NCBI GenBank assembly: GCA_016839385.1 | Contig: JAEOUK010000133.1 | Span: 1-5,479, forward strand | Length of the DNA stretch: 5,479 nt | Direction of reading: 5' to 3' | Origin: Promethearchaeota archaeon | GTDB taxonomy: Archaea > Asgardarchaeota > Lokiarchaeia > Sigynarchaeales > MK-D1 | Part shown: positions 1-5,479 of the stretch, piece by piece | How the letters are laid out: each line of letters starts with the position of its first letter | Position numbering within the stretch: the stretch's first letter is position 1 | The notes under the pieces: generated by a model | What the model saw: the letters and a program-made list of their open reading frames with translations, nothing else | Databases searched by the model: none | What the model was told of the DNA's origin: nothing | Position numbers and translations under genes: made by a program

Positions 1-1
1 A

Positions 2-2095
2 GTTTTAATTCCAAAGATATTCGGACCAGAATCGGAGGATAATATTTTAAACAATATACTAGTACGCAATGTCTATATTTACTCAGAGCCATTCTATCAT
101 TCAATTTTGAAAGACACTTTTCGAGCACACCCCACACGACTCGATCTAAATCCGATGAAAGTCCATTATCCAGGAGATTTAGGATTATTTAATATCACAA
201 CTTTTGGTTTATTGGAAATCCCAGATGTAACAGTTGCAATTGAAAGTCCTGGAGAAAAATTCATGAAGATAATGTGGTTTGGTCCCGACATTATAAGTCA
301 ATTTTTCAATACTTCCCAAGAAAACTCCTCAATATTCCAAGAATTTTCAACTGTCATTCACACTGATATGTTATATCCTTTTGATACAGTATTTTGTCTT
401 ACAATCGGACCATTATTTTGCCCTCCAACGACAATTGAGTTCAATATCTCTTTTTCTAGTCCAATTTTTGAAGGAGTTTTTTATTCGATCCCTGTTCAAT
501 TAAAATTTGAGGAATTCCAAGGACGTATCTTTTTTGATGGAATTCACAACTTCATTTCTATGAATCCATCGCTTTCAACTCTCACAGGAGACGTAATGAA
601 CATAGACATACACCAAATTATTGATTTGGAAGAAAGATTGGATTATCCATATGCAAACTATTTTGATTTCCTTACTTTATGGGGAAGTTCAGGTTTAAAG
701 GGCACAACTGTTCAAACATTTTTTCCCGGAATTACGATTAATATGTCCGATTATGTTAGTGGATTTAATTCCATTGTTGGTGGAAATATCCAAGAAGAAG
801 AAAGTGGAAGTTTTCTTGATATTTCCTTTATGCAGCAATTATTAGGAGGATATAGTTTTGAAAATGACACACTAAGTACGAACACGATTCATCATGATCT
901 TCTTCAATTTTTCGATGTATTAATCATCAATGACCCTGAAATCGAGATTGTTGATGAAGAGATCGATGACATAATAGAATGGGTAGATAGAGGAGGATCT
1001 TTGGTAATATGGGCTGAAAATTCCTCTGAAAATCAAATAAATTCATTAAATTCTCTTTTACAATATTCAAATTTGACAGTATCGAAGAATTCCGACATAT
1101 TGGGAAAGATAACAATAACAGAAGCAACTTGGAATAGTTCTACAGATCTTTTTCCACAATTTGATGTGGGTTCAATAATCTTAGATAGTCCAGTGAAGTT
1201 CTCTATTAATAATTCCAATAAAGGTATGGCAGACTCGATTGAGTTATTATGTGAAGAGGGATATTTTGCAGTTGCACAAATCGGTGAAGGACGAGTTTTT
1301 GCTTCTGGTGATAAAGACATATTTACATCTCAAGGATTATTGCTGGGAAACAATAACGTTTTTGCTCAATTACTAAAAGAGTATGTATTAGAATCAAAAT
1401 TTGAAATAAATATTACTCCAACCGAGAATCCTGTGGGTTTGTATGAATTTACATATTTTAACGCAGAGATTTCCAATTATGAAGCAATAACCGATTATCT
1501 TGAAGAAGGAATTTTATTTTTATCATCTTTCATGTATGAAGATTCTTCAATTGTGAATATTTCTTTTTTCGGGTTTACTCTTCCCGCTTTTGTTGTCATG
1601 TCGAACAATATAAGTCATTACTCCATGTATTACGATACAGCATGGTATAATCACACGGGAAATTATTATGCGCTATTTCTCATAGATCACCCAGCAATTG
1701 CTCAAGAAATTATTTATGTACCTTTCCAGGTCACTTCTGGAGATCCCCCAACACCTGTGAAGCCATATGATTTTCCTAAAGCTGATTATCCGTTCTGGGT
1801 AGATATGCTGGGTATTATATGGATCATTGGAATGGGACTATTAATCTGGATTTATCAAAATGAAAAATGGAAAACTAGGCTAAATATTATCCAACTTAAA
1901 GGAGAGCTACTTAATCAAGCAAAAACGAAAATAAATGAGGGAAAATCTTTGCTAAAACAAATACTTCAAGGTCTAGATATAACTCAAGATGAGCAGGAAC
2001 AAATCCGGTTTATACTTCGCAACAGAAGAAGGATGCGAAGATATATGCGGGATTTGAAACAATTTGGAGAAAAAATAGGAGAACATTATGATTAG
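2..2095 (+). CDS. Membrane-anchored surface protein, C-terminal part; site-1-protease-like (MBTPS1/subtilase) ectodomain, 5' partial
   Basis: The frame is open from base 2 without a stop, so this is the 3' part of a longer gene. The TTG at 107 is an internal Leu codon, not a convincing start. The visible 697 residues are a long ectodomain, one membrane helix (about 602-618) and a charged, Arg/Lys-rich cytoplasmic tail of about 79 residues. Fourteen N-x-S/T sequons all lie before the helix and none in the tail, which fits an outside N-terminus. C132 and C140 could form a disulfide. Residues about 174-445 look like a flavodoxin/GATase-like fold: RIFFDGIHNF (175-184), FDVLIINDPE (304-313), EEI then VDRGGSLVIW (328-337), and GEGRVFASGDKD (428-439). 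From memory, these match in order the region after the catalytic domain of eukaryotic site-1 protease, where RVLWDQYHN, a LLMVD strand, EEI with VDNGLSLVI, and GGRIVLYGDSN occur. The inference is a type I anchored S8 protease with its catalytic domain upstream of the window. Similar domains occur in GldG-like and DUF4350-type proteins, so the protease assignment is moderate, while the coding call is firm. Confidence 0.85.
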   Translation, partial: VLIPKIFGPESEDNILNNILVRNVYIYSEPFYHSILKDTFRAHPTRLDLNPMKVHYPGDLGLFNITTFGLLEIPDVTVAIESPGEKFMKIMWFGPDIISQFFNTSQENSSIFQEFSTVIHTDMLYPFDTVFCLTIGPLFCPPTTIEFNISFSSPIFEGVFYSIPVQLKFEEFQGRIFFDGIHNFISMNPSLSTLTGDVMNIDIHQIIDLEERLDYPYANYFDFLTLWGSSGLKGTTVQTFFPGITINMSDYVSGFNSIVGGNIQEEESGSFLDISFMQQLLGGYSFENDTLSTNTIHHDLLQFFDVLIINDPEIEIVDEEIDDIIEWVDRGGSLVIWAENSSENQINSLNSLLQYSNLTVSKNSDILGKITITEATWNSSTDLFPQFDVGSIILDSPVKFSINNSNKGMADSIELLCEEGYFAVAQIGEGRVFASGDKDIFTSQGLLLGNNNVFAQLLKEYVLESKFEINITPTENPVGLYEFTYFNAEISNYEAITDYLEEGILFLSSFMYEDSSIVNISFFGFTLPAFVVMSNNISHYSMYYDTAWYNHTGNYYALFLIDHPAIAQEIIYVPFQVTSGDPPTPVKPYDFPKADYPFWVDMLGIIWIIGMGLLIWIYQNEKWKTRLNIIQLKGELLNQAKTKINEGKSLLKQILQGLDITQDEQEQIRFILRNRRRMRRYMRDLKQFGEKIGEHYD

Positions 2096-2105
2096 GTGTT
2101 GAACT

Positions 2106-2318
2106 ATGGTTGCGAGAAGAAAAGATTTACGAACGAGAATATTTGATCTAACAATACTTGTATTTTCATGGATTTCGATTATAGCAGGTATTATTGCGAT
2201 CATAATAACTGGACTGGTATTTAAGATTGTTAATTTTCGACCTTATTTTCTCTATACCATAATTAGTATTATTGGTTTAATCGGGTTTCGTATTTGGGTA
2301 AAAGAAAACATAGATTGA
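2106..2318 (+). CDS. Small two-helix membrane protein, function unknown
   Basis: This encodes 70 residues. The N-terminus is basic (residues 1-11, several Arg/Lys), followed by hydrophobic helices at about 14-39 and 46-65 with a short FRP-containing loop, and a charged C-terminus (KEND-like, residues 66-70). By the positive-inside rule the N-terminus should be cytoplasmic and both ends inside. The ATG lies 10 bp after the stop of the preceding surface-protein gene, and an AGGTG (2094-2098) that overlaps that stop sits 7 bases before it as a weak Shine-Dalgarno, so the two genes are probably co-transcribed and translationally coupled. I do not recognise a family. A partner or stabiliser of the upstream membrane-anchored protein is possible but rests only on the tight spacing. 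The base composition matches its neighbours. Confidence 0.7.
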   Translation: MVARRKDLRTRIFDLTILVFSWISIIAGIIAIIITGLVFKIVNFRPYFLYTIISIIGLIGFRIWVKENID

Positions 2319-2334
2319 TTCAAGGATTAGATTA

Positions 2335-2384
2335 AACACAATTAAAAGTGTATGTTATTCTGCCCATACTCTTATAATTGTGTT
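2335..2384. repeat. 20-bp imperfect inverted repeat, possible operator or RNA hairpin
   Basis: The arms at 2335-2354 and 2365-2384 are complementary at 18 of 20 positions and separated by a 10-base loop. The outermost 9 bp (AACACAATT / AATTGTGTT) and the innermost 5 bp (GTATG / CATAC) are perfect. It lies between the stop of the small membrane protein and the TATA-like element of the next gene. No T-run follows on the + strand, so an intrinsic-terminator reading is weak. A dimeric regulator site just upstream of the promoter, or a structured 3' end of the preceding operon, are the better options. Confidence 0.7.
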
Positions 2385-2389
2385 CAACC

Positions 2390-2397
2390 TTATATCT
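2390..2397 (+). promoter_or_regulatory. Putative TATA box for the DsbD/CcdA-like gene
   Basis: TTATATCT lies 26 bases upstream of the ATG at 2424, the usual archaeal TATA-to-start distance for a leaderless transcript. There is no Shine-Dalgarno-like purine run before that ATG, which fits leaderless initiation. It starts five bases after the 20-bp inverted repeat ends, so a protein bound there could affect TBP/TFB access. TTATAATT inside the right arm (2372-2379) is an alternative TATA element. Confidence 0.4.
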
Positions 2398-2423
2398 TAT
2401 GGAATAACTAAAATGTGATTCAT

Positions 2424-3191
2424 ATGGAATTCATCATTACGGACGCGAACATTTGGACGAGTGTATTACTCGTTTATTGGCCTGGATTTGTTTTAGGATT
2501 TTTACATTCTTGTGTTCCTTGTTATGATAAAACTATGTTTTGTTTTTATGCATTCGGTATTTCCCGACAAAGTAAAGATGCATTCCGAATTTTAGCTTCT
2601 TATTCAACAGGAATTTTTCTTTCAAATGTCCTTATTGGAACGATTATTACAACTTTTGGAGGGATCTTGCTAAAAAGCATCAATCCTCTTATCAGTAATC
2701 AAATTGGAGCTTTATGTATGATTGCGGCGGGGATATATCTTTTAGTCCAGCTCTCGAGAAGAAAAATGTCTCCTCATTCGAGACAAAACGGGGGAATTGT
2801 ACGTAAATTTCAAGAAAATGGAGAAAAACACCGAGTTAAAACGGGATTTTTATTGGGAATTTTTGCCGGATTGACACCTTGTTTATTTGAAGTAGCAATC
2901 TTTACCTATGCTGCAGGCAGTGGGATTGCGAGTGGGTTGATTTTAACTGTATTTTACGCTGTTGGTGCTTTAATCGGTATGTTTCCTTTTGCATCATTTG
3001 GTATGCATCGATTAAAAAGTGGAAAATTCATTTTACCGAAAAAGAATGTTATTGGATTAAGAAAAATTTCAAAAATAGAGATTGTTAGCGTGTTATTACT
3101 CTTGATTATCGGTATATTGCTCTTTTCATTTGCATTTGCAGGTGTGGATCTATTTGGGAATTTCCAATCTACTATGTCTCTTAGTGTTTAA
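2424..3191 (+). CDS. DsbD/CcdA-superfamily polytopic membrane protein (thiol/electron or small-molecule transporter-like)
   Basis: This encodes 255 residues and is mostly hydrophobic, with about six membrane helices in two halves. The first half has GFLHSCVPCYDK (25-36) in helix 1 and the second half has GIFAGLTPCLFE (145-156). The Pro-Cys pairs at 32-33 and 152-153 are exactly 120 residues apart, the two-repeat pattern of the DsbD/CcdA/TauE-like superfamily. In CcdA and DsbD, the paired cysteines of the two halves pass electrons across the membrane to extracytoplasmic thioredoxin-like proteins. The His and Cys spacing in helix 1 also recalls the DsbD_2 (sulfite exporter TauE/SafE, PF13386) subgroup, so transport of a metal or sulfur compound is an alternative. 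A basic loop (about 111-139) joins the halves. Helices in the second half lie at about 142-164, 168-192 and 219-240. I chose ATG 2424 over the in-frame GTG 2415 because of the TATA spacing; the latter adds three residues. The gene stands alone on the + strand and its 3' end overlaps the converging Vps22-like gene by 11 bp. Confidence 0.8.
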   Translation: MEFIITDANIWTSVLLVYWPGFVLGFLHSCVPCYDKTMFCFYAFGISRQSKDAFRILASYSTGIFLSNVLIGTIITTFGGILLKSINPLISNQIGALCMIAAGIYLLVQLSRRKMSPHSRQNGGIVRKFQENGEKHRVKTGFLLGIFAGLTPCLFEVAIFTYAAGSGIASGLILTVFYAVGALIGMFPFASFGMHRLKSGKFILPKKNVIGLRKISKIEIVSVLLLLIIGILLFSFAFAGVDLFGNFQSTMSLSV

Positions 3192-3906
3192 GACTAGGAA
3201 AATACCATCGTTTTCCAGTTCGAAAACTCTCATCACTTTTTGCAATACCAGTATTTTCTAAGTTTTCTAATGCTCGAAGAGCTCGAACTTCACTCCATCC
3301 TAATGCTGCACGCACTTCTGCTAATGAACATGTTCCTTTTTTACTTTGTGCGAATTTTAAAATCTCAGATTGATCTTGGGTATATTGAACAGGAAAAAAA
3401 CTGATTAACATCACATCGTCATCCAGTGAATTTATTTGAGGAATCACCTTCTTCTTCTTCAATATCAAAACTGCTTTTTTTATATCATCGATTGTGATTC
3501 TTCCGCTGAGTATTCCCGTGTTGACAATTTCAAATACATCAGTCAACAGAAGTAATCCTCCTGTTTCCTCTTTTTGAAGCATGACTCTCTGATAAGCAAG
3601 CATTCCTAATTTTTCATGCACAATATCATGAATTTCTCCCGGCATTACATCATTTTCATCCAGAACTTCCCGGATAATATTGGATTCTTTAATATTGTAT
3701 TCTTTCTTTAAGTTTTCAACCTCTTCTTTTAAATTCTCGTCTAAGGCAATTAAAACTCCATGTTTTCGAGCTATTTCTTTTAGTCGCGCCTTTGTCATCT
3801 TTTGTATTTTTGCTTTATTCTCTAGTTCTTTTAGTTGATATTCAGCATTTTTCTTTTGCATTGCTTCCTTAATTTTCATTTTTTTTTCAAGTTCTCGTAG
3901 ACCCAT
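3181..3906 (-). CDS. ESCRT-II subunit, Vps22/SNF8-like (EAP30 domain)
   Basis: This encodes 241 residues, close to human SNF8/Vps22 (about 258). A basic helical, probably coiled-coil N-terminus (about 1-75, rich in Lys/Glu) is followed by an EAP30-type pair of winged-helix domains. Positions that match Vps22 as I recall it include GG then LLLLTDVFEIVN (116-129), the helix ITIDDIKKAVLILKK (137-151), IP (155-156), the strand VMLISFFP (165-172), LAEVRAALGW (195-204), RALRALENLENTGIA (208-222), and a closing GKRWYFPSL (231-239), equivalent to the YWLPAL end of the eukaryotic domain. In eukaryotes Vps22 with Vps36 and two Vps25 copies forms ESCRT-II, which links ubiquitinated cargo and ESCRT-I to ESCRT-III assembly; Asgard archaea carry Vps22-like and Vps25-like proteins. 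No GLUE or NZF module is present, which argues against Vps36. Start ATG 3906 has a strong AAGGAG at 3915-3920. The gene lies 90 bp downstream of the longin-GTPase gene on the same strand, so co-transcription is plausible. No Vps25, ESCRT-III or Vps4 gene is in the window. Confidence 0.87.
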   Translation of the reverse strand: MGLRELEKKMKIKEAMQKKNAEYQLKELENKAKIQKMTKARLKEIARKHGVLIALDENLKEEVENLKKEYNIKESNIIREVLDENDVMPGEIHDIVHEKLGMLAYQRVMLQKEETGGLLLLTDVFEIVNTGILSGRITIDDIKKAVLILKKKKVIPQINSLDDDVMLISFFPVQYTQDQSEILKFAQSKKGTCSLAEVRAALGWSEVRALRALENLENTGIAKSDESFRTGKRWYFPSLKH

Positions 3907-3914
3907 CGCATATT

Positions 3915-3920
3915 CTCCTT
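3915..3920 (-). promoter_or_regulatory. Shine-Dalgarno site of the Vps22-like gene
   Basis: Read on the - strand this is AAGGAG, eight bases before the ATG at 3906. It fixes the start and shows that this gene is translated from a leadered message, in contrast to the GTPase gene upstream, which has no such motif. An AT-rich stretch, TTATAGATAA (about 3932-3941 on the - strand), is a possible TATA element but would put the transcript start very close to the site. Transcription from the GTPase promoter or from further up the 90-bp gap is equally possible. Confidence 0.6.
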
Positions 3921-3996
3921 GTTTGTGCGTAATTATCTATAATTGAAATAGACCTAAACCTTTTTCTTAATATTACTCGATTCCAAAGATTATAAT

Positions 3997-4866
3997 TTAA
4001 TTTACTGTTTTCTCAAGAAATTGAGATAAATACTTCTGAATGGCGTGCAAAAATATTTCTTCTAAAGATTTCACGTTTGTTAATCTATGCATAGATAATG
4101 GAAAGACTTCCTCAATATCCAACATTTTCTTAATCAAGGATGCTTCCAAAGCATTAGGTTGATCTTGTTTATTTGCTATTCCTAAAATTAATGCATCAGG
4201 TTTAGCTTTCCGAATTAAATTTAGAAACAATCGTTTTGTTGATAGAACATTTTCCACCGTACTATCCACAACGATCAGAATGATATGAATTCCTCGTAGT
4301 AAGTTTGGCCATTGAGGAGAATATTCTTCGGTTCCAATATAATCTAAGAGGTACACTTTAGGATCAGAAGATTCAAGTAATATTTGTTTAGAACGCATAA
4401 CCCTCTTAGAATGTGAATATGAAATATCTCCTTCTACTTGATTAAAAATTGCAGATTTTCCAACATTGTCTTTTCCAATTAAAACTATTTTTATTTGAGA
4501 AAAGAGATTTTTCGTGATAATAACTTCCAATTCAGCTTGCTGTGATTTTGATAAGGTAGTTGTGAAGTCAAAACTTGAGAGAGAAGAAAGGACACGAGAT
4601 AAAAGGAGTTCCAAATCTTTCTTAGAATCATGAATGTCTGAAATAATTAAGAATATATATTTGGATCTTACGATAAATGTGAATAAATATTGCTTAATAG
4701 GTATATTTTTAATGGGATTGATATCATCCTCTTTTTTTTCGAACTCCTTTGTATATTTCAGTAAAAAGTTTTTCACAATACTTTCTGGTGTGGGATCGTG
4801 AAAACTGAAAGACTTATGGAATCTCTCTTTTGTCTGTAAATTGACAATGAAGAAATCTCGAATCAT
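3997..4866 (-). CDS. Longin-like domain fused to Arf-family small GTPase
   Basis: This encodes 289 residues. Residues 1-99 fit the longin order beta-beta-alpha-beta-beta-beta-alpha: MIRDFFIVNL (1-10) recalls the start of clathrin-adaptor sigma chains (MIRAI.IFN), followed by a helix at 27-43, strands at 60-67 and 70-78, and a helix at 84-99. A helical linker (106-122) leads to the G domain (124-285). G1 is GKDNVGKS (131-138), G3 is DYIG (175-178), and G4 is NKQD (232-235) in the Arf-typical context ANKQDQPNAL. VVDST (199-203) and QWPNLLRG (185-192) also align with Arf/SRbeta proteins. The domain should bind GTP, but switch I lacks an obvious conserved Thr, the catalytic Gln after DxxG is Thr179, and the G5 region (about 256-262, PLSMHRL) is not a recognisable SAT/CAT motif, so slow hydrolysis or an external activator is likely. 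No N-terminal myristoylation-type Gly is seen. Eukaryotic longin domains bind Arf-like partners in trans, for example the SRX domain of SRalpha with SRbeta. Upstream of an ESCRT-II gene, a role in membrane-associated signalling is inferred. The GTPase call is firm; the longin call is structural reasoning. Confidence 0.85.
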   Translation of the reverse strand: MIRDFFIVNLQTKERFHKSFSFHDPTPESIVKNFLLKYTKEFEKKEDDINPIKNIPIKQYLFTFIVRSKYIFLIISDIHDSKKDLELLLSRVLSSLSSFDFTTTLSKSQQAELEVIITKNLFSQIKIVLIGKDNVGKSAIFNQVEGDISYSHSKRVMRSKQILLESSDPKVYLLDYIGTEEYSPQWPNLLRGIHIILIVVDSTVENVLSTKRLFLNLIRKAKPDALILGIANKQDQPNALEASLIKKMLDIEEVFPLSMHRLTNVKSLEEIFLHAIQKYLSQFLEKTVN

Positions 4867-4887
4867 TTTGTAAACCCGAATTGGAAT

Positions 4888-4902
4888 TAAAACTTATTTT
4901 AT
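4888..4902 (-). promoter_or_regulatory. Putative TATA-like promoter element of the GTPase gene
   Basis: On the - strand this AT-only stretch (AATAAAATAAGTTTT) is centred about 29 bases before the ATG at 4866, at the distance expected for a TATA element serving a nearly leaderless transcript. No Shine-Dalgarno precedes that ATG; the bases just before it read GGGTTTACAAA. AT-rich intergenic DNA produces such matches easily, so this is tentative. Confidence 0.3.
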
Positions 4903-4960
4903 TACATTCCTATTGAAAAATTTGGTATGATTAGAACATTAATCGGCAGAATTTTAAGGT

Positions 4961-5009
4961 TTTTATAAGCAAAAAGTGGGATACATCACTGTTATATATA
5001 GTGAATAAA
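4961..5009 (+). promoter_or_regulatory. Promoter region of the terminal membrane-protein gene (two candidate TATA elements)
   Basis: TTTTATAAG (4961-4969) and TTATATATA (4992-5000) are both good archaeal TATA candidates, giving leaders of about 75 or about 42 bases before the ATG at 5064. The second is framed by a short inverted repeat, TCACT (4986-4990) and AGTGA (5000-5004), which could be an operator. This lies in the 197-bp divergent gap between the GTPase gene and this gene. Apart from promoters and the ribosome site I see nothing else in the gap. Confidence 0.4.
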
Positions 5010-5049
5010 GTAATATTATCACATAAAGCATAGTTAAAAATATAATCAC

Positions 5050-5054
5050 GAGGT
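5050..5054 (+). promoter_or_regulatory. Shine-Dalgarno site of the terminal membrane-protein gene
   Basis: GAGGT is nine bases upstream of the ATG at 5064, a good match to the anti-Shine-Dalgarno of archaeal 16S rRNA at normal spacing. It supports 5064 as the true start of the partial frame that follows. Confidence 0.6.
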
Positions 5055-5063
5055 ATTTTTCAT

Positions 5064-5479
5064 ATGGGACTAAAACAACATGGAAATAGAACAATAGGAA
5101 AAAGAGAATTTAAAATATCCCGAATAATGGTAGTATTAGCAATAATTCTCATACCAACAGTGTTTTTCTTATTATATTTTGCATATCAGGATGTATTCGA
5201 TTTCTCTTTCGTGCCTGCTTGGGCAGAAAGCCGATTTCTTCGTTGGGCAACTCCGATATGCTTCACTATCGGATGGTTAGTTCTTTTAATAATGTTTGCT
5301 AATCGATTGTCCAGCACAATTGATAAAGTAGATGAATCCTTCAGAGTAATTCCTAGTAGATATAAAATATTTTATGGAATAACAGCGATAATTGTGTTTT
5401 TGGCAATTGTCGTACCATTTGTTACTCCTTTGGTATGCATTTTAATGTTTGCATCCTTTGGATTTCGTATATCAACAAT
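5064..5479 (+). CDS. Multi-spanning membrane protein, N-terminal part, function unknown (3' partial)
   Basis: The frame opens at ATG 5064 and has no stop before the window ends, giving 138 codons plus two bases. The N-terminus is basic (about 10 of the first 20 residues are polar or charged, with Lys/Arg at 4, 9, 13, 14, 17 and 20), then come hydrophobic segments at about 21-41, 62-79 and 103-132. The loop between the first two is aromatic-rich (FDFSFVPAWAESRF, 45-58). The loop between the second and third (80-101) is charged and contains NRLSSTIDKVDESFR. The positive-inside rule places the N-terminus in the cytoplasm. The start is supported by GAGGT at 5050-5054 and upstream TATA elements. 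It is divergent from the GTPase gene. I do not recognise a family, and the full length and any soluble domain are outside the window. Confidence 0.75.
   Translation, partial: MGLKQHGNRTIGKREFKISRIMVVLAIILIPTVFFLLYFAYQDVFDFSFVPAWAESRFLRWATPICFTIGWLVLLIMFANRLSSTIDKVDESFRVIPSRYKIFYGITAIIVFLAIVVPFVTPLVCILMFASFGFRIST

Noticed and set aside
9..18. Shared 10-mer TTCCAAAGAT at 9-18 and 3981-3990
   Set aside because: A single 10-base match in AT-rich DNA of this size is expected by chance and the flanks do not match.
927..1320. Two open frames on the - strand (927-1127 and 1033-1320)
   Set aside because: They lie opposite the well-supported surface-protein gene, overlap each other, lack ribosome sites and have low-complexity compositions typical of antisense shadows.
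1973..2203. Open frame on the - strand spanning the junction of the first two + strand genes
   Set aside because: It is antisense to both genes, and its hydrophobic stretch is simply the reverse reading of AT-rich membrane-helix codons.
2335..2384. Intrinsic terminator
   Set aside because: The stem is long and AT-rich with two mismatches, and the bases after it (CAACCTTATATC) contain no T-run on the + strand, nor does the - strand side (T-poor before 2335).
3181..3906. Vps36 rather than Vps22
   Set aside because: Both share the EAP30 domain, but there is no N-terminal GLUE or zinc-finger module, and the length and helical basic N-terminus fit Vps22 better.
1..5479. CRISPR arrays, tRNA or rRNA genes, insertion sequences
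   Set aside because: No regularly spaced direct repeats, no cloverleaf-like segments and no transposase-like frames or terminal repeats were seen on either strand.

Overview
The window looks like a piece of an Asgard archaeal genome (Asgardarchaeota/Promethearchaeota; the class cannot be fixed from this sequence). Four things point there: strongly AT-rich DNA in genes and gaps; a recognisable ESCRT-II Vps22/EAP30-type protein; a neighbouring Arf-like small GTPase carrying a longin-like N-terminal domain; and archaeal-style promoters (TATA elements close to start codons, some genes apparently leaderless, others with a Shine-Dalgarno). All assignments come from reading the sequence; no database search was possible.

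Layout. (1) Positions 2-2095, + strand: the C-terminal 697 codons of a large membrane-anchored surface protein whose reading frame is already open at the window edge. Its ectodomain resembles the post-catalytic region of eukaryotic site-1 protease (MBTPS1, a subtilase), so a serine-protease domain may lie just upstream of the window. A 70-residue two-helix membrane protein follows 10 bp later (2106-2318), probably in the same operon. (2) A gap of about 100 bp (2319-2423) holds a 20-bp imperfect inverted repeat directly upstream of a TATA-like element. (3) Positions 2424-3191, +: a DsbD/CcdA-superfamily polytopic membrane protein with Pro-Cys motifs in both halves and a CxxC in its first membrane segment. 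(4) On the - strand, converging on it with an 11-bp overlap: the Vps22-like gene (3181-3906) and, upstream of that in transcription order, the longin-Arf GTPase gene (3997-4866). These two are probably a transcription unit. (5) A 197-bp divergent promoter region (4867-5063). (6) Positions 5064-5479, +: the N-terminal part of a multi-spanning membrane protein that runs off the window end.

How the genes may work together. The best-supported theme is membrane remodelling: an ESCRT-II subunit beside a GTPase that fuses in one chain two modules which usually meet as separate proteins in eukaryotic trafficking (a longin domain and an Arf-family G domain). The flanking + strand genes are all membrane or surface proteins. 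The S1P-like protein and the thiol-transporter-like protein may act in extracytoplasmic proteolysis and redox folding, but their link to the ESCRT/GTPase pair is only proximity.
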